This document shows, piece after piece, positions 1 through 6,316 of a stretch of 8,718 nt of DNA. The stretch spans positions 1 through 8,718 of the forward strand of contig JAFATL010000366.1 in NCBI GenBank assembly GCA_019243975.1, read 5' to 3'. How positions within the stretch are numbered: position 1 is the stretch's first letter; each line of letters opens with the position of its first letter. The DNA is from Actinomycetota bacterium. GTDB taxonomy: Bacteria; Actinomycetota; Acidimicrobiia; Acidimicrobiales; JAFATL01. The position numbers and the translations under genes were made by a program. The notes under the pieces were generated by a model. That model was not told where the DNA came from and did not search any database. It saw nothing but the letters and a program-made list of their open reading frames with translations.

Positions 1-324
1 CGCGGTGTCGAGCAACGTGGCGTGCACCCACAGCAGGTTGGCCGGGTCGTTGGCCTGGTACGCGGGCCCGGTCACGAAGTCGTGGATCCACCGGATGCGC
101 CGGCCCACGCCTTCGGCCAGCGACGGCTCCCCGCACACCATCGTGTAGGTCGCCTCCAACGTCCCTTGCAGGCGCTTGAACGGGTTGCTCTGGAAGTCGC
201 TGTGCTCGTGCACACCGGCGGCCACGTGCGGGTGGGCCAGCTGCAACAGCAAGGCCCGGCCCGCGCCGAGCAGGATCACCGGCTCCTCGTTGACGCGCCG
301 GATGACAGCGGAGGGCGGGAACAT
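1..324 (-). CDS. Oxygenase MpaB family protein (DUF2236), partial, C-terminus beyond left edge
   Basis: Reading the minus strand from the ATG at 324 gives 108 open codons running off the left edge, so only the N-terminus is visible. The protein shows the MpaB/DUF2236 pattern: a VNEEP segment (residues 11-15), LLGAGRALLLQLAHP (18-32), VAAGVHEHSDF (34-44), a RRIRWIH segment (75-81) and LLWVHATLLDT (97-107). The family includes fungal MpaB and is related to rubber oxygenase Lcp. Its members are heme proteins that oxidatively cleave or modify prenyl or other hydrophobic chains; the actual substrate here is unknown. The gene starts 36 nt after the SDR stop, in the same reading frame, and is probably the fourth gene of the operon. 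A GTG at 333, nine nt upstream and in frame, is an alternative start with a weak GGCGGG in front. No strong Shine-Dalgarno is seen for either. The family call is confident; the role is inference. Confidence 0.87.
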   Translation of the reverse strand, partial: MFPPSAVIRRVNEEPVILLGAGRALLLQLAHPHVAAGVHEHSDFQSNPFKRLQGTLEATYTMVCGEPSLAEGVGRRIRWIHDFVTGPAYQANDPANLLWVHATLLDTA

Positions 325-360
325 CGCAGCCACGGTGCCCGCCAGTCTGGCGCGCGCTGG

Positions 361-1191
361 CTAGCGGCGGCGCTTGGCGCCGCGCACCAGCACCCGCTGG
401 TAGAGCCCCGCCGGAAGGCGCGAGATGACGTCGATGAACTTGGCGTCGGGACCGATGAGGGCGCGCCGCTTGTTCTGCTCGACGGCGGCGAGGATCTGGC
501 GAGCCGCCTTCTCGGGCGACGTCATGGCCACCTTGTCGAAGTCGGCGCCGACCTGCTCGAGCTCGCCGGCCATGGGCGCCACGCTCGGGTCCATGCGGGC
601 GTTGCGGGCGATGTTGGTCTTGATGCCGCCCGGGTGCACGGTGGTGCACGACACGCCAGCCCGGTCCATCTCCAGCTCCATGCGCAGCGCGTCGGTGAAG
701 CCGCGCACGCCGAACTTGGCCGCGTTGTAGGCCGACTGCGTCGGCACGCTGATGAGGCCGAACACACTGGAGATGTTGACGATGTGGCCGTCGCGGGTGG
801 CCTTGAGGTGCGGCAGGAAGGCCTGGGTGCCGTGCACGACGCCCCAGAAGTTGATGTTCATCAACCAGCTGAAGTCCTCGTACGACATCGCCTCGATGGT
901 GGCGCCCAGCGCCACGCCCGCGTTGTTGAAGATGAGGTTGACCTTGCCGTGGTCGGCCACGACCTGGTCGGCCCACGCGAACACCGCGGCGCGGTCAGCG
1001 ACGTCGACCCGCTGCGAGGTGACCTTCACGCCGTGGCCCTCGCACAGCGACACCGTCTCGGCCAGGCCGACTTCGTCCACGTCCGACAGGGCCAGGTGGG
1101 TGCCCCGGCCGGCCAGGTTCTTGGCCAGGGCCCGGCCGATGCCAGACCCCGCCCCCGTGATCGCCGCGACCCGCCCCTGGAAGTCCTTCAC
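361..1191 (-). CDS. SDR family NAD(P)-dependent oxidoreductase
   Basis: This is a complete classical short-chain dehydrogenase of 276 residues, a usual length for this mycobacterial-type subgroup. Visible motifs are the Rossmann nucleotide-binding TGAGSGIG (12-19), an acidic residue D37 at the end of strand beta-2 that suggests NAD(H) preference, DVAD (63-66), NNAG (89-92), the structural/catalytic Asn in NFWG (N114), and the catalytic triad S142, Y155, K159 in YNAAK. The C-terminus is basic (GAKRRR). The predicted reaction is reversible oxidation of an alcohol or reduction of a carbonyl. The GTG start is supported by AAAGGAG nine nt upstream. It lies 22 nt after the Baeyer-Villiger monooxygenase gene, so the two are probably co-transcribed. 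A 276-residue SDR (SadH) also occurs with a flavin monooxygenase in the M. tuberculosis mymA operon. It could convert an alcohol to the ketone used by the monooxygenase, which is inference. The substrate cannot be read from the sequence. Confidence 0.95.
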   Translation of the reverse strand: MKDFQGRVAAITGAGSGIGRALAKNLAGRGTHLALSDVDEVGLAETVSLCEGHGVKVTSQRVDVADRAAVFAWADQVVADHGKVNLIFNNAGVALGATIEAMSYEDFSWLMNINFWGVVHGTQAFLPHLKATRDGHIVNISSVFGLISVPTQSAYNAAKFGVRGFTDALRMELEMDRAGVSCTTVHPGGIKTNIARNARMDPSVAPMAGELEQVGADFDKVAMTSPEKAARQILAAVEQNKRRALIGPDAKFIDVISRLPAGLYQRVLVRGAKRRR

Positions 1192-1200
1192 GTTCGTGCG

Positions 1201-1207
1201 CTCCTTT
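1201..1207 (-). promoter_or_regulatory. Shine-Dalgarno of the SDR gene
   Basis: The minus strand reads AAAGGAG here, nine nt before the GTG at 1191. This decides that start codon. It is one of only three clear Shine-Dalgarno sequences in the window; the others precede the transposase and the gene at 8630. Confidence 0.75.
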
Positions 1208-1213
1208 GCCGTG

Positions 1214-2710
1214 TCAGACCGCGGCTGCGGCTGCGGTCAGTTCCGGCTGCGAGGCCGGCGCCGGGTTGGTGAACTCCATGGCCTCGTCGTGGATGCCCTT
1301 GATGCGCAGGGCCCGGTAGTCCTTCAAGTAGCTCTGGTGCACCTGCCACGGGAAGCGCGAGCCCTGCTTGGGGAACTTGTCGGCTGACCGGGTGATGTAG
1401 CCCGACGACAGGCCGAGCAGCGGCTTGGCCGTCACCGAGGAATCGCGGTTGACCGCCGTGCACTGGCGCAAACCGGTCTCCCGCATGTGGTTGAGCAGGC
1501 GGGTGACGTACTGGCACGTGAGGTCGCACTTCAACGTCCACGACGCGTTGGTGTAGCCCACCGCCAGGGCGAAGTTGGGCACGTCCTCGAGCATCATGCC
1601 CTTGTAGGTGAGCCGGTTGGGCAGGTCGACGGGACTGCCGTCGACCGTCATCTCGATGCCGCCGATGAACAGCAGCTCGAGCCCGGTCGCCGTCACCACG
1701 ATGTCGGCCGGCAGCTCGGCGCCCGAGCCCAGGCGGATGCCGGTCTCGGTGAACGTGTTGACCGTGTCGGTGACGACCGACGCCGAACCGTCGGAGATGG
1801 CCTTGAACAGGTCGCCGTTGGGGACGAGGCAGAGGCGCTGGTCCCACGGGTTGTAACGGGGCGTGAAATGGGTGTCGATGTCGTAGCCCTTGGGCAACTG
1901 ACGCTCGATGCCCTTGCGCAGCAGGCGCTTCATGAGGGCGGGCCGCTTCTTGCTGAGGACGTACGACCCTTGGGTGGTGACCGCCTTGAACCACTTGATG
2001 ACGGGGCCCGACCAGCGGGCCGGCAGCAGGCGCTGGAGCAAGCGGGCGACGGGGTCCTTGGCCGGCATGGCGACGATGTACGTCGGAGACCGCTGCAGCA
2101 TCGTGACGTGCGCGGCGGTCTCGGCCATCGACGGGATCAACGTGACGGCGGTGGCGCCGCTGCCGATCACCACGACGCGCTTGCCTGCGTAGTCGAGGTC
2201 TTCAGGCCACGCCTGGGGATGCACGACCTGGCCCTTGAACGAGTCGAGACCGGCGAAGTCGGGCTGGTAGCCGTGGTCGTAGCGGTAGTAGCCGCTGCAC
2301 GAGAAGATGAACCCGGCGGTCAGCTGGATCGTTTCGCCGGTGTCGGTGCGCTCGGCGGTGACATGCCAGCGGGCCTCGTCCGTCGACCAGTCGGCCTTGG
2401 TGATGCGGTGGTTGAAGCGGATCTTCTGGTCGATGCCCTCCACCGCAGCGGTGTCCTTGATGTACTGCAGGATCGACGCGCCGTCGGCGATGGACTTCTC
2501 CCCCGTCCACGGACGGAAGGAGTAGCCGAGGGTGTACATGTCGGAGTCGGAGCGGATGCCCGGGTAGCGGAACAGGTCCCACGTGCCGCCGATCGCGTCG
2601 CGCGCTTCGAAGATGGCGTACGAGGCCCACGGGCACTCAGCCTGGAGGTAGTGGCCGGCGCCGATGCCGGAGAGCCCGGCGCCGACGACGAGAACGTCGA
2701 GATGCTCCAC
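1214..2710 (-). CDS. Flavin-containing Baeyer-Villiger monooxygenase (EthA/MymA-like)
   Basis: This is a complete 498-residue class B flavoprotein monooxygenase, close to the usual length of EthA/MymA-type enzymes. It has an N-terminal FAD-binding GAGLSG (10-15), then GGTW (41-44) and RYPGIRSDSD (48-57). The Baeyer-Villiger fingerprint F-x-G-x3-H-x3-W-P lies at 158-169 (H164, W168, P169). A second Rossmann site for NADPH, VIGSGATA, is at 181-188. Such enzymes insert oxygen next to a ketone to give an ester or lactone, or oxidise sulfur or nitrogen, using NADPH and O2. The GTG start lies one nt after the stop of the upstream gene, with no Shine-Dalgarno, which suggests translational coupling. 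The C-terminus is an alanine-rich tail encoded by near-identical GCGGCTGC-type repeats at about 1216-1235. Together with the SDR it forms an alcohol-to-ketone-to-ester pair on paper. The substrate is unknown, though the MymA-like context points to lipids or other hydrophobic ketones. Confidence 0.95.
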   Translation of the reverse strand: MEHLDVLVVGAGLSGIGAGHYLQAECPWASYAIFEARDAIGGTWDLFRYPGIRSDSDMYTLGYSFRPWTGEKSIADGASILQYIKDTAAVEGIDQKIRFNHRITKADWSTDEARWHVTAERTDTGETIQLTAGFIFSCSGYYRYDHGYQPDFAGLDSFKGQVVHPQAWPEDLDYAGKRVVVIGSGATAVTLIPSMAETAAHVTMLQRSPTYIVAMPAKDPVARLLQRLLPARWSGPVIKWFKAVTTQGSYVLSKKRPALMKRLLRKGIERQLPKGYDIDTHFTPRYNPWDQRLCLVPNGDLFKAISDGSASVVTDTVNTFTETGIRLGSGAELPADIVVTATGLELLFIGGIEMTVDGSPVDLPNRLTYKGMMLEDVPNFALAVGYTNASWTLKCDLTCQYVTRLLNHMRETGLRQCTAVNRDSSVTAKPLLGLSSGYITRSADKFPKQGSRFPWQVHQSYLKDYRALRIKGIHDEAMEFTNPAPASQPELTAAAAAV

Positions 2711-2711
2711 G

Positions 2712-3593
2712 TCAGGCCACCGCGCTGGTGCCGACCAGCTTGTCGTTGAGCGAACCGTTCTCGCCGAACAGCTCCTTGCGCCACAGCTCGACCAGCTCGT
2801 TGGTGTCGCTGTCGTCGGGGTGGAAGTTGGGGCGGTTGTAGTCGCGCAGCTGACGCCACACCTTCTTCTGCAGGAACGGTGCCTTGCGCAGGTTGCGCAG
2901 GCTCTTGCGCAGCTTGCCCCGGCGATAGGTCTCGCGATCCATGGCCAGCGAGATGATCACCTGCACGGCCATGCCCAGGATGAACCCGACCGTCATGAGG
3001 TTCATCGTCACGACCCGCATGCGCTCGGTGCCGCCGACGGCCTTGTACACGTCGAAGGCCACCGCCTTGTGCTCGGACTCCTCGAGGGCGTGCCACAGGA
3101 AGATGTCGCGCATGGCGGGATGACCGAACTGGTTGCGCGTCGTCTCGTCGGACAGCACCAGCTCGGCGAGCGTGGCGGTGAAGTGCTCGAGGGCGGCGGT
3201 CGTGGCCAGGTTGGCCTTGGCCGGCGCGTACTTGGTGCGCAGGGCCAGCCCCTTCTTGGTCAGCTTCTCGGCCGTCTTGACCGGGTAGCCCAGTTCGTCG
3301 AGGCGGTCGTTGAGGGCTCGGTGCTCACGACCGTGCATGGCCTCCTGGCCGATGAACCCGGCCACCTGGCGCTTGAGCTCCGGGTCGGTGATCTGGTCGC
3401 GGAAATGGCGCACGGACCGGACGAAGTAGTCCTCGCCGTCGGGGAACACCGACGAGAGGGAGGCGGCGACGTGGCTGAGGATGAGGTCGCCGTCCTCGGC
3501 GAAGTGCTTGGGCAGGGCCTTCAGCGATTCCTCGAAGGAGATCCGGCGGGTGGGGACCTTGCGGGCCGCGTTGGAGGTCTGGGTCATCGTCAC
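2712..3593 (-). CDS. Predicted metal-dependent hydrolase (PF10118/COG3687 type, ferritin-like)
   Basis: The protein is about 293 residues and is the first gene of the minus-strand operon. Numbered from the GTG at 3593, likely metal ligands are E84, H87 and H91 in the QEAMHGREH segment, E136-H137 in ALEHF, and H168, E171, E172, E174 and H175 in WHALEESEHK. This spread of E and H residues across helices is typical of the family, named a metal-dependent hydrolase but resembling diiron ferritin-like proteins. A hydrophobic stretch at about 197-218 (MNLMTVGFILGMAVQVII) could be a membrane-associated helix. The start is uncertain: GTG 3593 lies 7 nt after a good -10 box and would be leaderless, while ATG 3587 is in frame two codons later. 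The frame stays open further upstream, but that would cross the promoter. The biochemical role of the family is poorly defined; co-location with three oxidoreductases suggests it acts on the same substrate, possibly as an oxygenase. Confidence 0.9.
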   Translation of the reverse strand: MTMTQTSNAARKVPTRRISFEESLKALPKHFAEDGDLILSHVAASLSSVFPDGEDYFVRSVRHFRDQITDPELKRQVAGFIGQEAMHGREHRALNDRLDELGYPVKTAEKLTKKGLALRTKYAPAKANLATTAALEHFTATLAELVLSDETTRNQFGHPAMRDIFLWHALEESEHKAVAFDVYKAVGGTERMRVVTMNLMTVGFILGMAVQVIISLAMDRETYRRGKLRKSLRNLRKAPFLQKKVWRQLRDYNRPNFHPDDSDTNELVELWRKELFGENGSLNDKLVGTSAVA

Positions 3594-3600
3594 GTCGTCC

Positions 3601-3629
3601 ACTCTAAAGGATCTGAGGGATTTACTCAA
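3601..3629 (-). promoter_or_regulatory. Promoter of the hydrolase-BVMO-SDR-mpaB operon
   Basis: On the minus strand, -35 TTGAGT (3629-3624) and -10 TAGAGT (3606-3601) are separated by exactly 17 nt. The -10 ends 7 nt before the GTG at 3593, so the transcript would be leaderless or nearly so. The -35 lies inside the inverted repeat at 3614-3636. Boxes are seen directly; activity is inferred. Confidence 0.65.
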
Positions 3630-3636
3630 TCCCTCA
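3614..3636. promoter_or_regulatory. Putative TetR operator between the divergent operon and tetR
   Basis: A perfect inverted repeat: left arm TGAGGGATT (3614-3622), 5-nt spacer TACTC, right arm AATCCCTCA (3628-3636). The 23-bp length and position between a TetR gene and a divergent operon fit a TetR operator. It covers the -35 boxes of both promoters, so one bound dimer pair could repress both directions. Binding is inferred. Confidence 0.75.
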
Positions 3637-3649
3637 ATTCTGATACCCT
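3621..3649 (+). promoter_or_regulatory. Promoter of the first tetR gene (leaderless type)
   Basis: On the plus strand, -35-like TTTACT (3621-3626) and -10-like TACCCT (3644-3649) have a 17-nt spacer. The -10 ends 6 nt before the ATG at 3656, placing the expected transcription start at or next to the start codon. The match to consensus is moderate, but the geometry repeats at the other promoters of this window. Confidence 0.5.
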
Positions 3650-3655
3650 TGTCAC

Positions 3656-4291
3656 ATGGCCCAGAGGGCAATGCAGCGCAAGGGCGAGCAGACCAGGCAG
3701 GCGATCCTCGAGGCCGCCATCGTGCGATTCGGCCGCGAGGGCTACCGCACCACCTCGGTCGCCGACATCGCCCGAGACGCCGGCGTCGGCGGCACCGTCG
3801 CCTACGCCTACTTCCCCAACAAGGAGTCGCTGTTCCTCGCCGCCCTCGACGAAGACGCCGCCGGCGTGATCGAGGAGGGCGTCACCAGCATCCTCGGCGA
3901 CCTCGACCTGCGCGACTGGCGCCAGAACCTCATCGGCACCCTGGTGCAGGCCGTCGAACACCACCCGCTGGCCAAGCGCGTGTTGGCCGGCCTCGAGCCC
4001 GACGTCACCGAGCGGGTGCTCGAGATCCCCGCCCTCACCGAGCTGCGCAAGGCGTGCGCCGAGCGCATCAGCTCCGAGCAGCTCGCGGGTCGGGTGCGCA
4101 GCGACATCGACCCCGTGCGCGTCGGCAACGGCGTGGTCAGCATCATGCTGTCGCTGCTGATGTCGGTCGTGCAGGTGGGGTCCAACGTCGCCCTCGCCTA
4201 CGGCGACGACGTCACCGCCGTGTTCGAGGCGGCGTTCGATCCGCCCGAGGCGCCGGCGTCGCCTCGGAGTCGCGGTCGGGCTCGAAGCTGA
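3656..4291 (+). CDS. TetR/AcrR family transcriptional regulator
   Basis: A 211-residue protein, typical TetR length. The N-terminal helix-turn-helix domain spans about residues 10-58, with the signature TTSVADIARDAGVGG (32-46) followed by VAYAYFPNKESLF (48-60). The rest is a helical ligand-binding and dimerisation domain with no residues I can tie to a ligand. It diverges from the oxidoreductase operon across a 62-nt gap that contains a perfect inverted repeat, so it is probably the local autoregulated repressor, released by the substrate or a product of the cassette. The start at ATG 3656 is supported by a -10 box 6 nt upstream; there is no Shine-Dalgarno. A second ATG at codon 6 is possible. 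The basic, proline-rich tail (about 196-211) is encoded where the gene overlaps the convergent cysteine-cluster gene by 80 nt. Whether it represses or activates cannot be told from sequence. Confidence 0.93.
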   Translation: MAQRAMQRKGEQTRQAILEAAIVRFGREGYRTTSVADIARDAGVGGTVAYAYFPNKESLFLAALDEDAAGVIEEGVTSILGDLDLRDWRQNLIGTLVQAVEHHPLAKRVLAGLEPDVTERVLEIPALTELRKACAERISSEQLAGRVRSDIDPVRVGNGVVSIMLSLLMSVVQVGSNVALAYGDDVTAVFEAAFDPPEAPASPRSRGRARS

Positions 4292-4835
4292 GCGCCCGCA
4301 CCGCCAACCCGTTGGCGGTGAGCGAACTCCCATCCCGTTCGACGACGTGGCGCGCCGCGGCGCGCAACGCGTCGTACAGGGCGGTGTCTTCCTTCGTCTC
4401 GAAGGTGAAGACCCATCGGCGCGCGCGGGCGGCCACCTCGGGCTGCGCCTCCTCCACCTCGATGCCGGTGGCCGCGAAGATCCGGCAGTCGTACGTGCGG
4501 CAGGCCCGGGGCCGGTGCTCGTAGATCGAGCAGCCTCCGTCCACGAGCATCGGGCAGCGACCGTGCTCGTCGTAGCCGAGCACCTTGTGCCCGGCCGGCA
4601 GGCGGGGCGCCGGGAAGAGCAGCTCGGCAGGGATGTGGTCGAGGGCGTCGGTCTCGTCCGGCTCGACGTGGATGAACTGCGAAGCCTGGCAGCACGCCGT
4701 GCACCCGGCGCACGGCACGTCCGCCTCCCGCTCACCCCGGATGGCGGCCCGCATGTCGTCCAACCACGCCGAGAAGCGGCCCGCGGCCAGCGGCTCGTCC
4801 ACCGAGCCAGGGTACCGACGCTGCGACTCGGTCAT
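4212..4835 (-). CDS. YkgJ family cysteine cluster protein
   Basis: A 207-residue protein with eight cysteines in the YkgJ/CxxCxxCC (PF03692) arrangement: C42, C45, C48 and C49 in CAGCTACC, then C94, C102, C112 and C117 in the segment with CPMLVDGGCSIYEHRPRAC and CRTYDC. The family is thought to bind metal, either zinc or an iron-sulfur cluster. Its biochemical function is not established. The start is ATG 4835; an upstream Shine-Dalgarno is not visible. The last 80 nt overlap the 3' end of the convergent tetR gene, and the C-terminal tail (about 184-207, rich in D, P and R) comes from that overlap and looks unstructured. It diverges from the sulfotransferase gene across 74 nt (4836-4909), where I see no convincing promoter in either direction. 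No functional link to the neighbours is evident. Confidence 0.9.
   Translation of the reverse strand: MTESQRRYPGSVDEPLAAGRFSAWLDDMRAAIRGEREADVPCAGCTACCQASQFIHVEPDETDALDHIPAELLFPAPRLPAGHKVLGYDEHGRCPMLVDGGCSIYEHRPRACRTYDCRIFAATGIEVEEAQPEVAARARRWVFTFETKEDTALYDALRAAARHVVERDGSSLTANGLAVRALSFEPDRDSEATPAPRADRTPPRTRR
4299..4320. terminator. Perfect GC-rich hairpin just after tetR, possible terminator
   Basis: CACCGCCAAC (4299-4308) and GTTGGCGGTG (4311-4320) are perfectly complementary with two nt between them, which folds realistically as a 9-bp stem with a 4-nt loop. It begins 8 nt after the tetR stop and lies inside the antisense cysteine-cluster gene. No T-run follows, so it is not a canonical intrinsic terminator. 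Actinobacterial terminators often lack the U-tract, so the call is tentative. Confidence 0.4.
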
Positions 4836-4909
4836 TCACGCCGAAACCCTGACGGTGAGGGCTACATAAACGTTTGCTGTGAAGATGCTGAGCGCAATTT
4901 GAGCTGCGG

Positions 4910-5815
4910 GTGAGCGTTCTCGATGTCGTGGTCCCTGACTTCGTCGTCGTGGGCGCCAGCAAGGCGGGCACGACAAGTATCTACAGCTGGCTGGCGCGCC
5001 ACCCCGACGTCGCGGTCCCGTACGTCAAGGACACGTACTTCTTCAACCACGACATCACCCCGGAGACGGCGGCGGCCTACGGCGAGCTGTTCGTCTCGGG
5101 CAAGCCCGGGGCGCGCACGGGCGACGTCACGCCGTCGTACCTCGACGACCTCGACGCCCCCCGCCGCATCCATGCGTACGCCCCCGACGCCAAGGTCATC
5201 GTCTCGCTGCGCGAGCCGGCCAGCCGCATCTACTCGTGGGCCCAGATGAACGTGCGCCTCGGCAAGGCGTCCGACCTACTCGACGAGACCGTGCGCCTGG
5301 CCCGCGAGCCCCGGTTCCAGGTGGCGCCTCGCATCCGGGCCCTGCTGGCGAGCGTGCCCCGTCAGCAGGTCCTGGCTCTCCGGTTCGACGACCTGGCCGC
5401 GGATCCCGCGGCCACCGCTCGGCAACTGTTCGAGTTCATCGGCGTCGACACTTCGATCGTCGACGTCCGCGCCGAGCCCGTGCACAACCCGGGCGGGCTC
5501 CCCCGTTCGCCGCTGGTGCACCGGCTGCTCGAGTGGCAGCCGGCCCGCCGCCTGCGCCGCTACGCCCCCCGCTGGGCGTTCGACGCCCTCGACGTGGCCC
5601 GCCGCGCCAACCTGCGGCCCGCCGACGAGCTCGACGAGGCCCACGCTCGCCGGCTGCGAGCCGCCTTCCTGGAGGACATCCGCGAGACCGAGGACCTGCT
5701 CGACCTCGACCTCAGCGGGTGGCTCGACGACGACCTCAGCGCCATCAGCCCCCGGCGTCGGAAGTTCCGCCTGCCGGCCGAGCTCCAGACGCCGCGGGTC
5801 CCCAGCTCCCGCTGA
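4910..5815 (+). CDS. Sulfotransferase family protein (PAPS-dependent)
   Basis: A 301-residue protein of the cytosolic/Golgi-type sulfotransferase fold. It has the 5'-phosphosulfate loop VVGASKAGTTS (13-23, K18), the KDTYFF segment (40-45) matching the family KxPHFF position, GDVTPSYL (71-78), and the 3'-phosphate-binding region VSLREPASRIYS (98-109) with R101 and S109. ALRFDDLAADP (156-166) matches the usual YEDL-x-DP motif. It would transfer sulfate from PAPS to a hydroxyl or amine of a small molecule, lipid or sugar; the acceptor cannot be predicted. The GTG start places the PAPS loop at the usual distance from the N-terminus. No Shine-Dalgarno is seen, and only a weak promoter candidate (TTGCTG near 4874, TTTGAG near 4898) lies upstream. 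Its stop codon directly abuts the stop of the convergent reductase gene, with no base between them. No PAPS synthesis genes are nearby. Confidence 0.92.
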   Translation: MSVLDVVVPDFVVVGASKAGTTSIYSWLARHPDVAVPYVKDTYFFNHDITPETAAAYGELFVSGKPGARTGDVTPSYLDDLDAPRRIHAYAPDAKVIVSLREPASRIYSWAQMNVRLGKASDLLDETVRLAREPRFQVAPRIRALLASVPRQQVLALRFDDLAADPAATARQLFEFIGVDTSIVDVRAEPVHNPGGLPRSPLVHRLLEWQPARRLRRYAPRWAFDALDVARRANLRPADELDEAHARRLRAAFLEDIRETEDLLDLDLSGWLDDDLSAISPRRRKFRLPAELQTPRVPSSR

Positions 5816-6310
5816 TCAGGGAGCGACGACCTCGAACACCGGGAAGCCGGGGGCGATACCTGCCAGCTCGGCGTCGGTGGGCTGCTTGCTCAGGCCCTCG
5901 AAGAACTGGCCCACCTCCCACCGCCACTTCTCGACGTAGGCCCGCAGCACGTCGGGCTTCTCGTCGTCCGCCAACTCGCGGCCCCGGAAGGCCTCGAGCT
6001 TCCGGCCGACCCGCAACTCGCCCTGGCCGGCGGCCCGGAGGTTGCGCACCCACTGCGTCGTCCCCCGGGGCGCCACCAGGTACCGGCGGCCGTCGACGGT
6101 CAGCAGGTTCACGACCGTGGTGCGGACAGCGCCGGTCGAGCGGCCGACGATGCGCAGCTCGCGGCTGCCCACCACGCTGACGCCTCGGCGGGCCAGCCAG
6201 TTCACGAACCGGTTGAAGACGTTGCGGGTGAACCAGCCGGGCGGCAGGTAGCGGTGGCCGTTGTTGTGGTCGGTGGTCTGTCCCAAAGTGTGAGCGGTGC
6301 TCTCGTTCAT
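5816..6310 (-). CDS. Nitroreductase family F420-dependent oxidoreductase (Ddn-like)
   Basis: A 164-residue protein of the Ddn/F420H2-dependent quinone reductase family (PF04075 type). Family landmarks are IVGRSTG (54-60), RTTVVNLLTVDG (63-74), the F420-binding core YLVAPRGTTQWVRNLRAAG (77-95), DDEKPDVLRAY (115-125) and a C-terminal PVFEV (157-161). Members bind deazaflavin F420 and reduce quinones or other hydrophobic acceptors, often at the membrane, in response to redox stress. The frame stays open to 6403. I chose ATG 6310 because a promoter with perfect -35 TTGACA ends 6 nt before it and longer starts would run through that promoter. It diverges from the second tetR gene, which probably controls it. 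It implies that the host makes F420. Confidence 0.93.
   Translation of the reverse strand: MNESTAHTLGQTTDHNNGHRYLPPGWFTRNVFNRFVNWLARRGVSVVGSRELRIVGRSTGAVRTTVVNLLTVDGRRYLVAPRGTTQWVRNLRAAGQGELRVGRKLEAFRGRELADDEKPDVLRAYVEKWRWEVGQFFEGLSKQPTDAELAGIAPGFPVFEVVAP
6298..6307. repeat. Ten-base direct copy of the operator half-site, inside the reductase start
   Basis: TGCTCTCGTT occurs here and again at 6352-6361, where it forms the right half of the palindrome between the two divergent genes. This copy lies in codons 2-5 of the Ddn-like gene, 54 nt away from the other. It could be an auxiliary half-site for the TetR protein, or chance in coding sequence. Confidence 0.4.
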
Positions 6311-6316
6311 GCACAC

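Noticed and set aside
1214..1240. Short GCGGCTGC-type tandem repeat at the monooxygenase C-terminus as a phase-variable tract
   Set aside because: Only about two to three repeat units, encoding an alanine tail of common type; too short to suggest phase variation.
22..1272. A 416-codon plus-strand open frame opposite the SDR and MpaB genes
   Set aside because: Its translation is low-complexity (rich in H, V, R and G) with no family motifs, while the minus strand gives clear SDR and MpaB proteins. It is an antisense shadow of GC-rich coding DNA.
1487..2749. A 420-codon plus-strand open frame opposite the monooxygenase
   Set aside because: It lacks recognisable motifs, and the opposite strand carries the complete Baeyer-Villiger fingerprint and two nucleotide-binding sites.
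2664..3869. A 401-codon plus-strand open frame across the hydrolase, promoter region and tetR start
   Set aside because: It runs through the divergent promoters and two well-supported genes in other frames; its composition is that of a shadow frame.
4874..4903. Possible promoter (TTGCTG, 18 nt, TTTGAG) for the sulfotransferase
   Set aside because: Both hexamers match consensus poorly. The 6-nt distance to the GTG fits the leaderless pattern, but the evidence is too weak for a feature.
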